Shown: positions 1 to 5,793 of the stretch, piece after piece | Position numbering within the stretch: the first letter of the stretch is position 1 | How the letters are laid out: the number at the start of each line of letters is the position of its first letter | NCBI GenBank assembly: GCA_025358985.1 | Contig: JANYHQ010000126.1 | Coordinates: forward strand, 1 to 8,888 | Origin: Acidimicrobiales bacterium | GTDB lineage: Bacteria; Actinomycetota; Acidimicrobiia; Acidimicrobiales; JANYDT01 | Length of the DNA stretch: 8,888 nt | Direction: 5' to 3' | The notes under the pieces: generated by a model | Seen by the model: only the letters and a program-made list of their open reading frames with translations | Told to the model about the DNA's origin: nothing | Database searches by the model: none | Position numbers and translations under genes: made by a program

Positions 1-711
1 TTTGACACCGCTGGCTACGGACGAGGGTGCAACGACGGCCACACGGCAGGCGAATCCATTCTGGGGCCTGATGGACGTACTTATCCCGTGATTGTCCCGG
101 GCGGCGCCGGCTCAGCTTCGGAATCAACGCAGTGGATGCCCAGCGAGGGGGGCGACATTGCAATGGGGTCCATCGACGACACTGGGCGAACGTGGCGTAC
201 CGTGTTGTATAGCGAGGCGCCGGTGACACCCAAGAATTCCGCCGTGTATCGCACCGCAGGAGCCATTGCCGCCACCGCTGGCTGGGCTCCGGTAAATGGG
301 GCGTCGGTGAGCGCCACGGAACTGGGCCGGGCACTGCGAGTGGCCCCGAACGGCCAACCGTACGTCGTACCCAAGACGGTGAAGCGCTCCGCCCCATCGG
401 GCGCGTCGCTGCCGGAGAAACAGGACGAAGCGCTGACCCCCGCTGCGCAAATGTCAGCGGTCGGGGGGATGGCCGATCTGGCCGTAGGTGCGCATAGCGG
501 ATGGAAGGCGGCCAGCAACGAGGGTACAGGGTACGTACAGGCCCAGTACCAAGAAGACGACAAGGGAAGTCGTCGGGTGTTGGTGAGGGGCTACGAGGTC
601 CGAGTGTCCGACGGGACCCCGGTGGTGAGTGGGGCGTACTGGAATGGCAAAGGCTGGACACCCTTGGGCACTCCCACCATCAAATCGCCCCCCATCATGA
701 CCAAAGGCTGA
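1..711 (+). CDS. C-terminal part of an unrecognised protein (5' end outside window)
   Basis: The frame is open from the first base of the window to TGA at 709-711, giving 236 residues with no stop. The true start is therefore probably to the left, and the internal ATG-like or GTG codons should not be taken as starts. The visible part is hydrophilic and rich in Gly, Ser, Thr, Ala and Pro. It has one Cys (fragment residue 10) and no membrane segment. The last 40 residues carry several aromatic and Gly residues (for example GAYWNGKGWTPLG, about 211-223), which could be beta-rich, and then a Pro/Lys tail. I do not recognise a family. The composition would suit an extracytoplasmic or structural protein, but no signal peptide can be judged because the N-terminus is missing. 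Its stop codon lies in a hairpin shared with the convergent DUF1361 gene. Confidence 0.6.
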   Translation, partial: FDTAGYGRGCNDGHTAGESILGPDGRTYPVIVPGGAGSASESTQWMPSEGGDIAMGSIDDTGRTWRTVLYSEAPVTPKNSAVYRTAGAIAATAGWAPVNGASVSATELGRALRVAPNGQPYVVPKTVKRSAPSGASLPEKQDEALTPAAQMSAVGGMADLAVGAHSGWKAASNEGTGYVQAQYQEDDKGSRRVLVRGYEVRVSDGTPVVSGAYWNGKGWTPLGTPTIKSPPIMTKG

Positions 712-737
712 CCCAGGATCGGAGTCAGTGGGTCAGC
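707..737. terminator. Hairpin between two convergent genes, candidate bidirectional terminator
   Basis: GCTGACCCA at 707-715 is the exact reverse complement of TGGGTCAGC at 729-737, giving a 9-bp stem with a 13-base loop. The two arms contain the stop codons of the two convergent genes (TGA at 709-711 on plus, TGA at 735-733 on minus). No T tract follows on either strand, so it would be an atypical terminator or only a 3'-end-stabilising structure. Placement between convergent ends only 21 bp apart supports the role. Confidence 0.45.
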
Positions 738-1395
738 GCTCGTCGAGTACTCGGGCAGTGGTGAGGGTCACCAAGTAGCAGAGCATCAACAATGATCCGA
801 ACAGTAGTGACACCACCACCGCAGTGGGTTGTGACAGCGGGTCCGTGAGGGTGCTCACCTGGCGCACCAGCATCCCCGGAGAATCAAGGGCATCCCAGGA
901 GTTCCACCGCAGAAACCGTCCCAGGTAGATGCCGTATCCGCACAGACCAAGAGCGCCGAACGCCAGCGCCCAACCCCATCGCGAACCGAATCGACGGACA
1001 ACCACCTGCTGCACCATGGCCAACGCCGCAAATCCCAACAGCAGGCCATTGACCGCAAACGAGGCCAGCAGCAATACGTCGAACCAAAATGGCGCCTCTC
1101 GGACGGGTCCCAAATGGACCAGATCGGTGAGCAAGTAAGGGGCATTCGGTAAAAACAGCAGCCACACCACACCGAGCGGTACCGTCAACGGCCAGGAGTG
1201 CCGACGTTCACTCAGCGCGCCTATGACAAGCGCGCATATAAATGGGACCCAAGCCAGAAACAAGTTCCAGGGGAGGAACCCGAAGCGCACCACATCAGTG
1301 CGCCAGTAGCGCACTACGAACAACGTGGTGCAGTACGCGCTGACACCGCACAGCGACAGGAAGAGTGCAGCCCGAGCTGACAGGCGAATCCTCAA
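733..1395 (-). CDS. DUF1361 family integral membrane protein
   Basis: Read from TTG at 1395 the protein has 220 residues. About six hydrophobic segments are visible near residues 9-29, 41-61, 68-84, 104-127, 141-160 and 191-211. The conserved-looking motifs WNLFLAWVPF (43-52), FLPNAPYLLTD (81-91) and GRFLRWNSWD (159-168) fit the DUF1361 family. The function of that family is not established. I chose TTG because it overlaps the rmlB stop codon (TTGA, 1395-1392), a classic translational-coupling arrangement. The frame extends upstream to 1521, but that part lies inside rmlB in another frame and is not membrane-like. It is the last gene of the minus-strand glmS-rmlB cluster, so a role in envelope glycan assembly is a reasonable guess but unproven. 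Confidence 0.8.
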   Translation of the reverse strand: MRIRLSARAALFLSLCGVSAYCTTLFVVRYWRTDVVRFGFLPWNLFLAWVPFICALVIGALSERRHSWPLTVPLGVVWLLFLPNAPYLLTDLVHLGPVREAPFWFDVLLLASFAVNGLLLGFAALAMVQQVVVRRFGSRWGWALAFGALGLCGYGIYLGRFLRWNSWDALDSPGMLVRQVSTLTDPLSQPTAVVVSLLFGSLLMLCYLVTLTTARVLDER

Positions 1396-2393
1396 CGGCC
1401 CAACGTCTTGTACCGCGCCTCCGTGGCATCTTTTTGCGGCCGCCACCACGCCTCGTTGGCCCGGTACCACTCCACCGTTTGGGCCAACCCATGCTCGAAG
1501 CTGGTGTACTGCGGAGTCCATCCCAGCTCGGCACGCAGATCACTGGAGTCGATGGCGTAACGCAGGTCGTGGCCGGGACGATCTGATACGTGCTCGTACC
1601 AATCTGCAGGTTTGCCCATGAGTTGCAGCAGCATCTCAAGGGCCGATTTGTTGTCGGTTTCTCCATCCGCTCCGATGAGATAGGTCTCGCCGGTGCGACC
1701 CTTGTCGATGATGTTGTGTACGGCGGCGTTGTGGTCATCGACGTGAATCCAGTCGCGCACGTTCTGGCCACTGCCGTAGAGCTTTGGCATGACCCCGTCG
1801 ATGATGTTGGTGATTTGGCGAGGCAGGAACTTCTCCACGTGCTGATATGGGCCGTAGTTGTTGGAGCAGTTGGAGATGGTGGCCTGCAGCCCAAATGACC
1901 GCACCCAGGCCCGCACCAGCAGGTCGGAGCCCGCCTTGGTGGACGAATAGGGACTCGACGGGTTGTACGGGGTTCGGCTGGTGAACTTGGCCGGATCATC
2001 GAGTTCCAGATCGCCGAACACCTCATCCGTGGAGATGTGGTGCAAACGATTGCCATGGCGTCGCACTGCTTCCAGAATGGTATAGGTACCTATGATGTTG
2101 GTGTCAACGAACGGACGCGGGTTGGACAGCGAGTTGTCGTTGTGGGACTCGGCGGCAAAGTGCACCACCACATCGTGTTCACCCACCAATTGGTCAACCA
2201 GTGCAGCATCGGTGATGTTTCCGTGCACAAAGGTGATGCGGTCTGCCACCGGGGCGAGGTTGGACACACTGCCTGCATAGGTGAGTGCGTCCAGGACGGT
2301 GACGGTGTGCCCAGCGTCCATGGCCAGCGTGTGGTGAACAAAGTTGGAGCCGATGAACCCGGCCCCACCGGTAACCAGAAGTCGTATTGCCAT
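1392..2393 (-). CDS. rfbB: dTDP-glucose 4,6-dehydratase (RmlB)
   Basis: A 333-residue cytosolic extended short-chain dehydrogenase/reductase that converts dTDP-glucose to dTDP-4-keto-6-deoxyglucose. This is the second step towards dTDP-rhamnose and other deoxysugars. The NAD-binding glycine motif TGGAGFIG is at 8-15. AAESHNDNSL (80-89) takes the place of the common SHVDRS form, a variant I recall from other Gram-positive enzymes. The catalytic triplet Thr122-Asp123-Glu124 lies in ISTDEVFGD, and Tyr149 with Lys153 forms the YxxxK pair. NNYGPYQ (178-184), RDWIHVDDH (213-221) and DRPGHDLRYAID (271-282) are typical substrate-side motifs. The length is slightly short but normal. The ATG has a GGAGG Shine-Dalgarno sequence five bases upstream. 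The gene follows glmS by 77 bp and its stop overlaps the start of the DUF1361 gene. No rmlA, rmlC or rmlD is in the window, so the final sugar is unknown. Confidence 0.95.
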   Translation of the reverse strand: MAIRLLVTGGAGFIGSNFVHHTLAMDAGHTVTVLDALTYAGSVSNLAPVADRITFVHGNITDAALVDQLVGEHDVVVHFAAESHNDNSLSNPRPFVDTNIIGTYTILEAVRRHGNRLHHISTDEVFGDLELDDPAKFTSRTPYNPSSPYSSTKAGSDLLVRAWVRSFGLQATISNCSNNYGPYQHVEKFLPRQITNIIDGVMPKLYGSGQNVRDWIHVDDHNAAVHNIIDKGRTGETYLIGADGETDNKSALEMLLQLMGKPADWYEHVSDRPGHDLRYAIDSSDLRAELGWTPQYTSFEHGLAQTVEWYRANEAWWRPQKDATEARYKTLGR

Positions 2394-2398
2394 GCGCG

Positions 2399-2403
2399 CC
2401 TCC
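2399..2403 (-). promoter_or_regulatory. Shine-Dalgarno site of rfbB
   Basis: The minus strand reads GGAGG followed by five bases and then ATG at 2393. This fixes the rfbB start and shows that translation can begin independently of glmS. Confidence 0.75.
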
Positions 2404-2409
2404 AGACGA

Positions 2410-2421
2410 GTTGTTTACAAC
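2410..2421. repeat. Small palindrome in the rfbB leader
   Basis: GTTGT-TT-ACAAC is a perfect 5-bp-arm palindrome seven bases upstream of the rfbB Shine-Dalgarno site. It could be a regulator-binding site or chance. No regulator is encoded nearby. Confidence 0.25.
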
Positions 2422-2430
2422 GGTAGTGGT

Positions 2431-2444
2431 CCGCCACCCGGCGG
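2431..2444 (-). other. GC-only hairpin in the glmS-rfbB gap
   Basis: CCGCC and GGCGG flank a 4-base loop, 26 bases beyond the glmS stop on the minus strand. No T tract follows, so it is more likely an mRNA-stability or attenuating structure than a strong terminator. The rest of the 77-bp gap shows nothing else clear. Confidence 0.3.
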
Positions 2445-2470
2445 CGCGCCAGAGGAGGAAGGGAGGGCAG

Positions 2471-4303
2471 TTACTCCACGGTGACGCTTTTGGCCAGGTT
2501 GCGAGGTTGATCCACATCGCGGCCCAATTCCAAAGCGGCGTGATAGGCCAACAACTGCAACGGCAGGTTCAAGATGATGGGGTCGAGTTCGGGTTCACTC
2601 TTGGGAACCAGTACCAAATCATCGGCCAAACCTTCGGTAATGGCCTTTTGCACCACGGCAATCACCGGTCCCTTGCGGGCGCGGACCTGTTGGATGGAGC
2701 TGATGTTCTTCTCGGCCAAGTGATCGTCGGGCAGCACCACCACGGTAGGAAAATCGGGGCTGACCAAGGCGATAGGCCCATGCTTGAGTTCCGACGCTTG
2801 ATAGGCCTCGGCATGCACATAGCTCACCTCTTTCAGCTTTTGGGCGCCTTCGAGGGCAATGGGATAGCCGAGACCGCGGCCGATATAAAACATTGATGAT
2901 GTGTGCGCATACTTCTTGGCAATTTGGGCCATCTGTTCTTCGGTGGCCAACGCTTCTTCCAGCTTGCCCGGCAGTGCCTTCAAGCCCTCGATGATGCGCT
3001 TGCCGTCAGCGGGGCCAAGATCACGGATACGGCCCAAGTACAAGCCCAGTAACGCGAACGCTACGGCCGTAGACGTAAACACCTTGGTGGAGGCCACCGA
3101 CACCTCAGGGCCAGCGTGGAGATAGATGCCGTCGCACTCACGGGCAATGGTGGATCCCACCACATTGACGATACCCAGCACCCGCCCGCCCTTACGCTTC
3201 ACCTCTTGGACCGCCATCAACGTATCGATGGTTTCGCCTGACTGACTGACGGCGATGTACAGCACGTCACGCTCGATGACCGGGTTGCGATAGCGGAACT
3301 CACTCGCCGATTCGGCATCGGACGGGATGCGCGTCATGGACTCCAGCATCCCGGCACCGAGCATCCCGGCGTAATAGGCACTTCCGCACCCGAGCACCTT
3401 GATACGGCGGATGTCGAGCACCTCGCGGGCGCTCAACGTGACACCGCCGAGATGGGCGGTGGCGTGGCGATCATCGATACGACCACGCAACGCTCGCTCT
3501 ACGGCGGCGGGCTGCTCATGGATTTCCTTCTGTAGAAAGTGCGCATACGGTCCCTTGTCGAGGGCGCCCACGCTCCAGTTGATGGTGATCATCCGGGCGC
3601 TGGGATCACTCACCACTCCACCGGCGCTGGGGTCAACGGCCATGGTGCGGTAGCCGCCGGCCTGCACTACCGCCATCTCCCCGTCTTCGAGATGGATCAC
3701 CTGTTGGGTGTGGCGCACGATGGCCGACACGTCCGAGGCCACGAACATCTCTTTGTCACCAATACCAATGATCACCGGAGAACCGTTGCGGGCCACCACG
3801 ATCCGGTCTGGTTGATTGGCATCGATCACGGCAATTCCGTAGGTACCAACCACCAGTGCGAGTACTGCGCGCAGTCGATCCTCCAAATCACCGGGCTCGG
3901 CCAGTGACAGCAGATGGACCAATACCTCGGTATCGGTTTCGCTGCGGAACACGATGCCCTGGGCTTCGAGCGACGCACGTAACTCGGTGGCGTTCTCGAT
4001 GATGCCGTTATGAATGAGGGCGAGATGACCGGAGGTGTCCAGATGCGGATGAGCGTTGGCATCAGACGGCTCACCGTGGGTAGCCCAACGGGTGTGGCCG
4101 ATGCCAATCTTGGCGAACAGTCGCTTGGGCAGCGTGGCCTCCATTTCGCGCAGCTTGCCCTTTTTCTTGTGCACCTTGATGGTGCCGCTGCTGACAATGG
4201 CGATACCGGTGGAGTCGTAGCCGCGGTACTCCACTCGGGCCAGACCCTCGAGGAGGATGGGAACGCAGTCCTTGGGGCCGATGTATCCGACGATTCCGCA
4301 CAT
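2471..4303 (-). CDS. glmS: Glutamine--fructose-6-phosphate aminotransferase (GlmS)
   Basis: A 610-residue cytosolic enzyme that converts fructose-6-phosphate and glutamine to glucosamine-6-phosphate and glutamate, the entry step to UDP-N-acetylglucosamine. The length matches the family (E. coli has about 609). The N-terminal class II glutaminase domain begins MCGIVGY, with Cys2 as the nucleophile after Met removal. It also shows RGYDSTG (27-33), TRWATHG (71-77), HNGIIEN (98-104) and SETDTE (121-126). The linker FLQKEIHEQP is at 256-265. The two SIS domains show GCGSAYYAG (305-313), SQSGETIDT (353-361), STKVFTSTA (405-413) and ELKHGP (505-510). The C-terminus ends in the family signature PRNLAKSVTVE (600-610). 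The frame is open to 4447, but the essential Cys2 and an AAGGA site seven bases upstream set the start at 4303. No key residue is missing. Confidence 0.97.
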   Translation of the reverse strand: MCGIVGYIGPKDCVPILLEGLARVEYRGYDSTGIAIVSSGTIKVHKKKGKLREMEATLPKRLFAKIGIGHTRWATHGEPSDANAHPHLDTSGHLALIHNGIIENATELRASLEAQGIVFRSETDTEVLVHLLSLAEPGDLEDRLRAVLALVVGTYGIAVIDANQPDRIVVARNGSPVIIGIGDKEMFVASDVSAIVRHTQQVIHLEDGEMAVVQAGGYRTMAVDPSAGGVVSDPSARMITINWSVGALDKGPYAHFLQKEIHEQPAAVERALRGRIDDRHATAHLGGVTLSAREVLDIRRIKVLGCGSAYYAGMLGAGMLESMTRIPSDAESASEFRYRNPVIERDVLYIAVSQSGETIDTLMAVQEVKRKGGRVLGIVNVVGSTIARECDGIYLHAGPEVSVASTKVFTSTAVAFALLGLYLGRIRDLGPADGKRIIEGLKALPGKLEEALATEEQMAQIAKKYAHTSSMFYIGRGLGYPIALEGAQKLKEVSYVHAEAYQASELKHGPIALVSPDFPTVVVLPDDHLAEKNISSIQQVRARKGPVIAVVQKAITEGLADDLVLVPKSEPELDPIILNLPLQLLAYHAALELGRDVDQPRNLAKSVTVE

Positions 4304-4310
4304 GAGATGT

Positions 4311-4315
4311 TCCTT
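4311..4315 (-). promoter_or_regulatory. Shine-Dalgarno site of glmS
   Basis: AAGGA on the minus strand lies seven bases before the ATG at 4303. It supports this start over an in-frame upstream extension of 48 codons. Confidence 0.75.
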
Positions 4316-4324
4316 GATGGTTCG

Positions 4325-4338
4325 GCCCTCGTGAGGGC
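4325..4338 (-). other. Hairpin in the glmS leader
   Basis: GCCCT and AGGGC flank a CACG loop on the minus strand, ending nine bases before the glmS Shine-Dalgarno site. It fills part of the 53-bp gap after the upstream small gene. It may tune expression or be incidental. It has no resemblance to the much larger glmS ribozyme. Confidence 0.3.
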
Positions 4339-4356
4339 ATGAGTACAGGGGGACGA

Positions 4357-4635
4357 TCAGCCGTAGACGATGCGACGCAACTGCCGTGGGCTCAGGGCAT
4401 CGGCGCTGAATCGTCGAAGCGCAATCTCGGAGCTGAGTTGGTCCCAAATGACGGGGTTGGACATACGTTCGACCTGAAGTTCTGCGTGACGCCGACGTAC
4501 GAACGCATCGACGCCCTCGTCGTAGTGCCCGAGTACATCACCCACCAGGCGGGCCAGCAGGCCTCTGGGAAGTTGGGTGGTGCGCTCCAACTGGTCCACG
4601 AGTTCACGGAGATCGTCGTTGAGGGCGATCACCAT
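4357..4635 (-). CDS. Small conserved-looking hypothetical protein upstream of glmS
   Basis: The protein has 92 residues from ATG 4635, beginning MVIALNDDLRELVDQL. It is soluble, without cysteine or membrane segment. It is rich in Leu, Arg, Asp and Glu and probably all-helical. Notable stretches are LPRGLLARLVGDVLGHYDE, then FVRRRHAELQ, and a C-terminal LSPRQLRRIVYG with a basic patch. The charged, patterned ends suggest a real conserved protein, and I vaguely recall similar actinobacterial hypothetical proteins, but I cannot name a family. A GGGAGGG site at 4651-4645, nine bases upstream, favours this start over an ATG at 4662. It is 53 bp from glmS on the same strand and probably its first operon partner. 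RNA or protein binding is possible but not shown. Confidence 0.65.
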   Translation of the reverse strand: MVIALNDDLRELVDQLERTTQLPRGLLARLVGDVLGHYDEGVDAFVRRRHAELQVERMSNPVIWDQLSSEIALRRFSADALSPRQLRRIVYG

Positions 4636-4644
4636 TGGTGAGAA

Positions 4645-4651
4645 CCCTCCC
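4645..4651 (-). promoter_or_regulatory. Shine-Dalgarno site choosing the start of the small gene
   Basis: GGGAGGG on the minus strand is nine bases before ATG 4635. It lies inside the longer alternative frame from 4662, which has no comparable site. Confidence 0.55.
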
Positions 4652-4675
4652 ACATACACCATCCCTACATCAACC

Positions 4676-4699
4676 TATTTGCCCGATTTCGGGCAAATA
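4676..4699. repeat. 24-bp inverted repeat, candidate operator or terminator
   Basis: TATTTGCCCGA (4676-4686) and TCGGGCAAATA (4689-4699) are perfect reverse complements separated by TT. The site lies 40 bp upstream of the chosen start of the small gene that precedes glmS, and 16 bp after the stop codon of the GNAT gene. As RNA it would form a strong hairpin, but no T tract follows on the minus strand. As DNA its symmetry and promoter-proximal position suit a dimeric repressor. A weak -35/-10 pair (TTGTCT at 4723-4718, TATTTG at 4699-4694, 18-base spacer) would put the -10 inside the repeat. Which role is real cannot be decided from the sequence. Confidence 0.6.
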
Positions 4700-4715
4700 C
4701 ACCCACAATTTCTGC

Positions 4716-5327
4716 CTAGACAATCCGAGCACGCAAGCTAGCCCGTACTTCTGGCCACTCTGTGCGCGTGATGGAATACATGGCGGTGTCACGTACCCCG
4801 CCCAACCCAATGTCGCCCTGAGCTGCTTGATAATTGCGCAACACCCCTTCCAGGGTGGCTCCCAAGCGTTCGATGGCGGCCCGGCTCCGTATGTTGCGGG
4901 CATCGGTCTTGATCTGGACCCGCTGAACCCCCCACGTGTCAAACGCGTGCTGGAGCATAAGGAATTTCGCTTCGGTGTTGACCACGGACCGCTGCGCCGA
5001 CGCCGCCAACCACGTACTACCGATCTCCACCGAGTCCGGATTTTCGGTGGATGAGGGCCAGTCCCACCGTTCGATGTTGAGAAACGAGGTAGATCCCACC
5101 ACCGTGTTGTCGCTCAAGCGGCGAGTGGCGTAGCTGAACCACGTCCCCGCGTCTCGCAACGCCAGTCGAGAGGCCACGAACACTTCAGCGTCTTGCAAGG
5201 TACGCGGTACCGGTGCCCATGCGTAGGTTTCCCGAGCCTCAGCAGCCGCCTCCGCCAGCGCCGCCGCATGGTCGCTGCGCAACGGCTCCAACACAATATG
5301 GCGGCCCGTGAGTTCCATAACTCTCAT
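4716..5327 (-). CDS. GNAT family N-acetyltransferase, RimJ/RimL-like
   Basis: The protein has 203 residues from ATG 5327, and an in-frame ATG at 5318 is equally possible. It transfers an acetyl group from acetyl-CoA to an amino group. The substrate is not known and need not be a ribosomal protein. The N-terminus LTGRHIVLEPL (6-16) and the core EIGSTWLAASAQRSVVNTEAK fit the RimJ/RimL-type subgroup; the core is split here by residue numbers as EIGSTWL 101-107 and NTEAK 117-121. In the acetyl-CoA loop the position usually held by Gly in QRTGVNTEAK-type relatives appears to be Val115, as I recall the family. Later motifs are KTDARNIRSRAAIERLGA (140-157) and RDTAMYSITRTEWPEV (179-194). A longer frame to 5525 overlaps the opposite gene and adds nothing family-like. 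It is divergent from the MmcQ-like gene, with 61 bp between starts. Confidence 0.88.
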   Translation of the reverse strand: MRVMELTGRHIVLEPLRSDHAAALAEAAAEARETYAWAPVPRTLQDAEVFVASRLALRDAGTWFSYATRRLSDNTVVGSTSFLNIERWDWPSSTENPDSVEIGSTWLAASAQRSVVNTEAKFLMLQHAFDTWGVQRVQIKTDARNIRSRAAIERLGATLEGVLRNYQAAQGDIGLGGVRDTAMYSITRTEWPEVRASLRARIV

Positions 5328-5375
5328 GGTTCCACGTCCACGGCAGGTCGTCCCCCTCTCGCAGCGACCGCCCGC

Positions 5376-5381
5376 TACCTT
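5376..5381 (+). promoter_or_regulatory. Possible -10 box for leaderless transcription of the MmcQ-like gene
   Basis: TACCTT ends seven bases before the GTG at 5389, and there is no Shine-Dalgarno sequence in front of that codon. Leaderless transcripts with this geometry are common in Actinobacteria. No clear -35 box is visible. Confidence 0.25.
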
Positions 5382-5388
5382 TGGCGAC

Positions 5389-5793
5389 GTGGCGAAACGG
5401 TTCGATCCGCTTGACGTGGTCCGGTCACTAGCAATGGCTTTGCCCGAAGTCACCGAACGGCTATCCCATGGGTCGCCCACGTTTTTCATCAGGGGGAAGA
5501 AGACGTTTGTGACGTTCGTCGACAATCACCACGGTGACGCAATCGTGGGGATCTGGTGCGCAGCTCCGCTCGGGGCTCAAGCGGAACTGGTCGATGACGA
5601 ACCGGATCGATTCTTCGTACCGCCCTACGTCGGTGGCAGGGGCTGGATCGGAGTACGACTAGCGCTCGCCATTGATCGTGACGAACTGGCGGTCATCATC
5701 ACCGAGGCCTACCTCCAGGTGGCGCCAGCCAAACTGGCCATCGAGGTCAGGGCTGCCCAGCCCGACGCACAGCAGGGTGGGGCAAGAACGTGA
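5389..5793 (+). CDS. MmcQ/YjbR family protein
   Basis: The protein has 134 residues from GTG 5389, the usual size for this family of small DNA-binding-like proteins with a CyaY-like fold, whose exact role is not established. It begins MAKRFDPLDVVRSLAMALPE. Family-like motifs are LPEVTERLSHGSPTFFIRG (18-36), KKTF (37-40), DRFFVPPYVGGRGWIGVRL (73-91) and a C-terminal ITEAYLQVAPAKLA (104-117). The frame is open back to an ATG at 5308, but that would overlap the divergent GNAT start, and the extra 27 residues do not look like the family. The last 47 bp overlap the convergent cysteine-rich gene, so the tail after residue 118 is constrained by both frames. Confidence 0.82.
   Translation: MAKRFDPLDVVRSLAMALPEVTERLSHGSPTFFIRGKKTFVTFVDNHHGDAIVGIWCAAPLGAQAELVDDEPDRFFVPPYVGGRGWIGVRLALAIDRDELAVIITEAYLQVAPAKLAIEVRAAQPDAQQGGART

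Noticed and set aside
81..563. 160-codon minus-strand frame opposite the first gene
   Set aside because: The plus frame is open from the window edge through 711 and ends at a shared hairpin. The minus frame looks like a codon-bias shadow, although with an unrecognised gene on plus this is not absolutely certain.
1295..2056. 253-codon minus-strand frame across rmlB and the DUF1361 start
   Set aside because: It overlaps the well-supported rmlB in another frame, and its Thr/Pro/Ser/Arg-rich translation has no family motif.
2387..2896. Plus-strand frames antisense to glmS and rmlB (also 2037-2426, 3539-3907, 4010-4342)
   Set aside because: They run opposite to conserved enzymes, have no ribosome sites or motifs, and are explained by the codon use of the true genes.
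4304..4356. glmS ribozyme/riboswitch
   Set aside because: The gap before glmS is only 53 bp, much too short for that ribozyme, and contains only a 5-bp hairpin.
4304..4447. 48-codon N-terminal extension of GlmS
   Set aside because: GlmS needs Cys directly after the initiator Met. The extension also overlaps the upstream small gene, and a ribosome site lies just before ATG 4303.
5328..5525. 66-codon N-terminal extension of the GNAT protein
   Set aside because: It would lie inside the opposite MmcQ-like coding region, and the family N-terminus starts at LTGRHIVLEPL near 5312.
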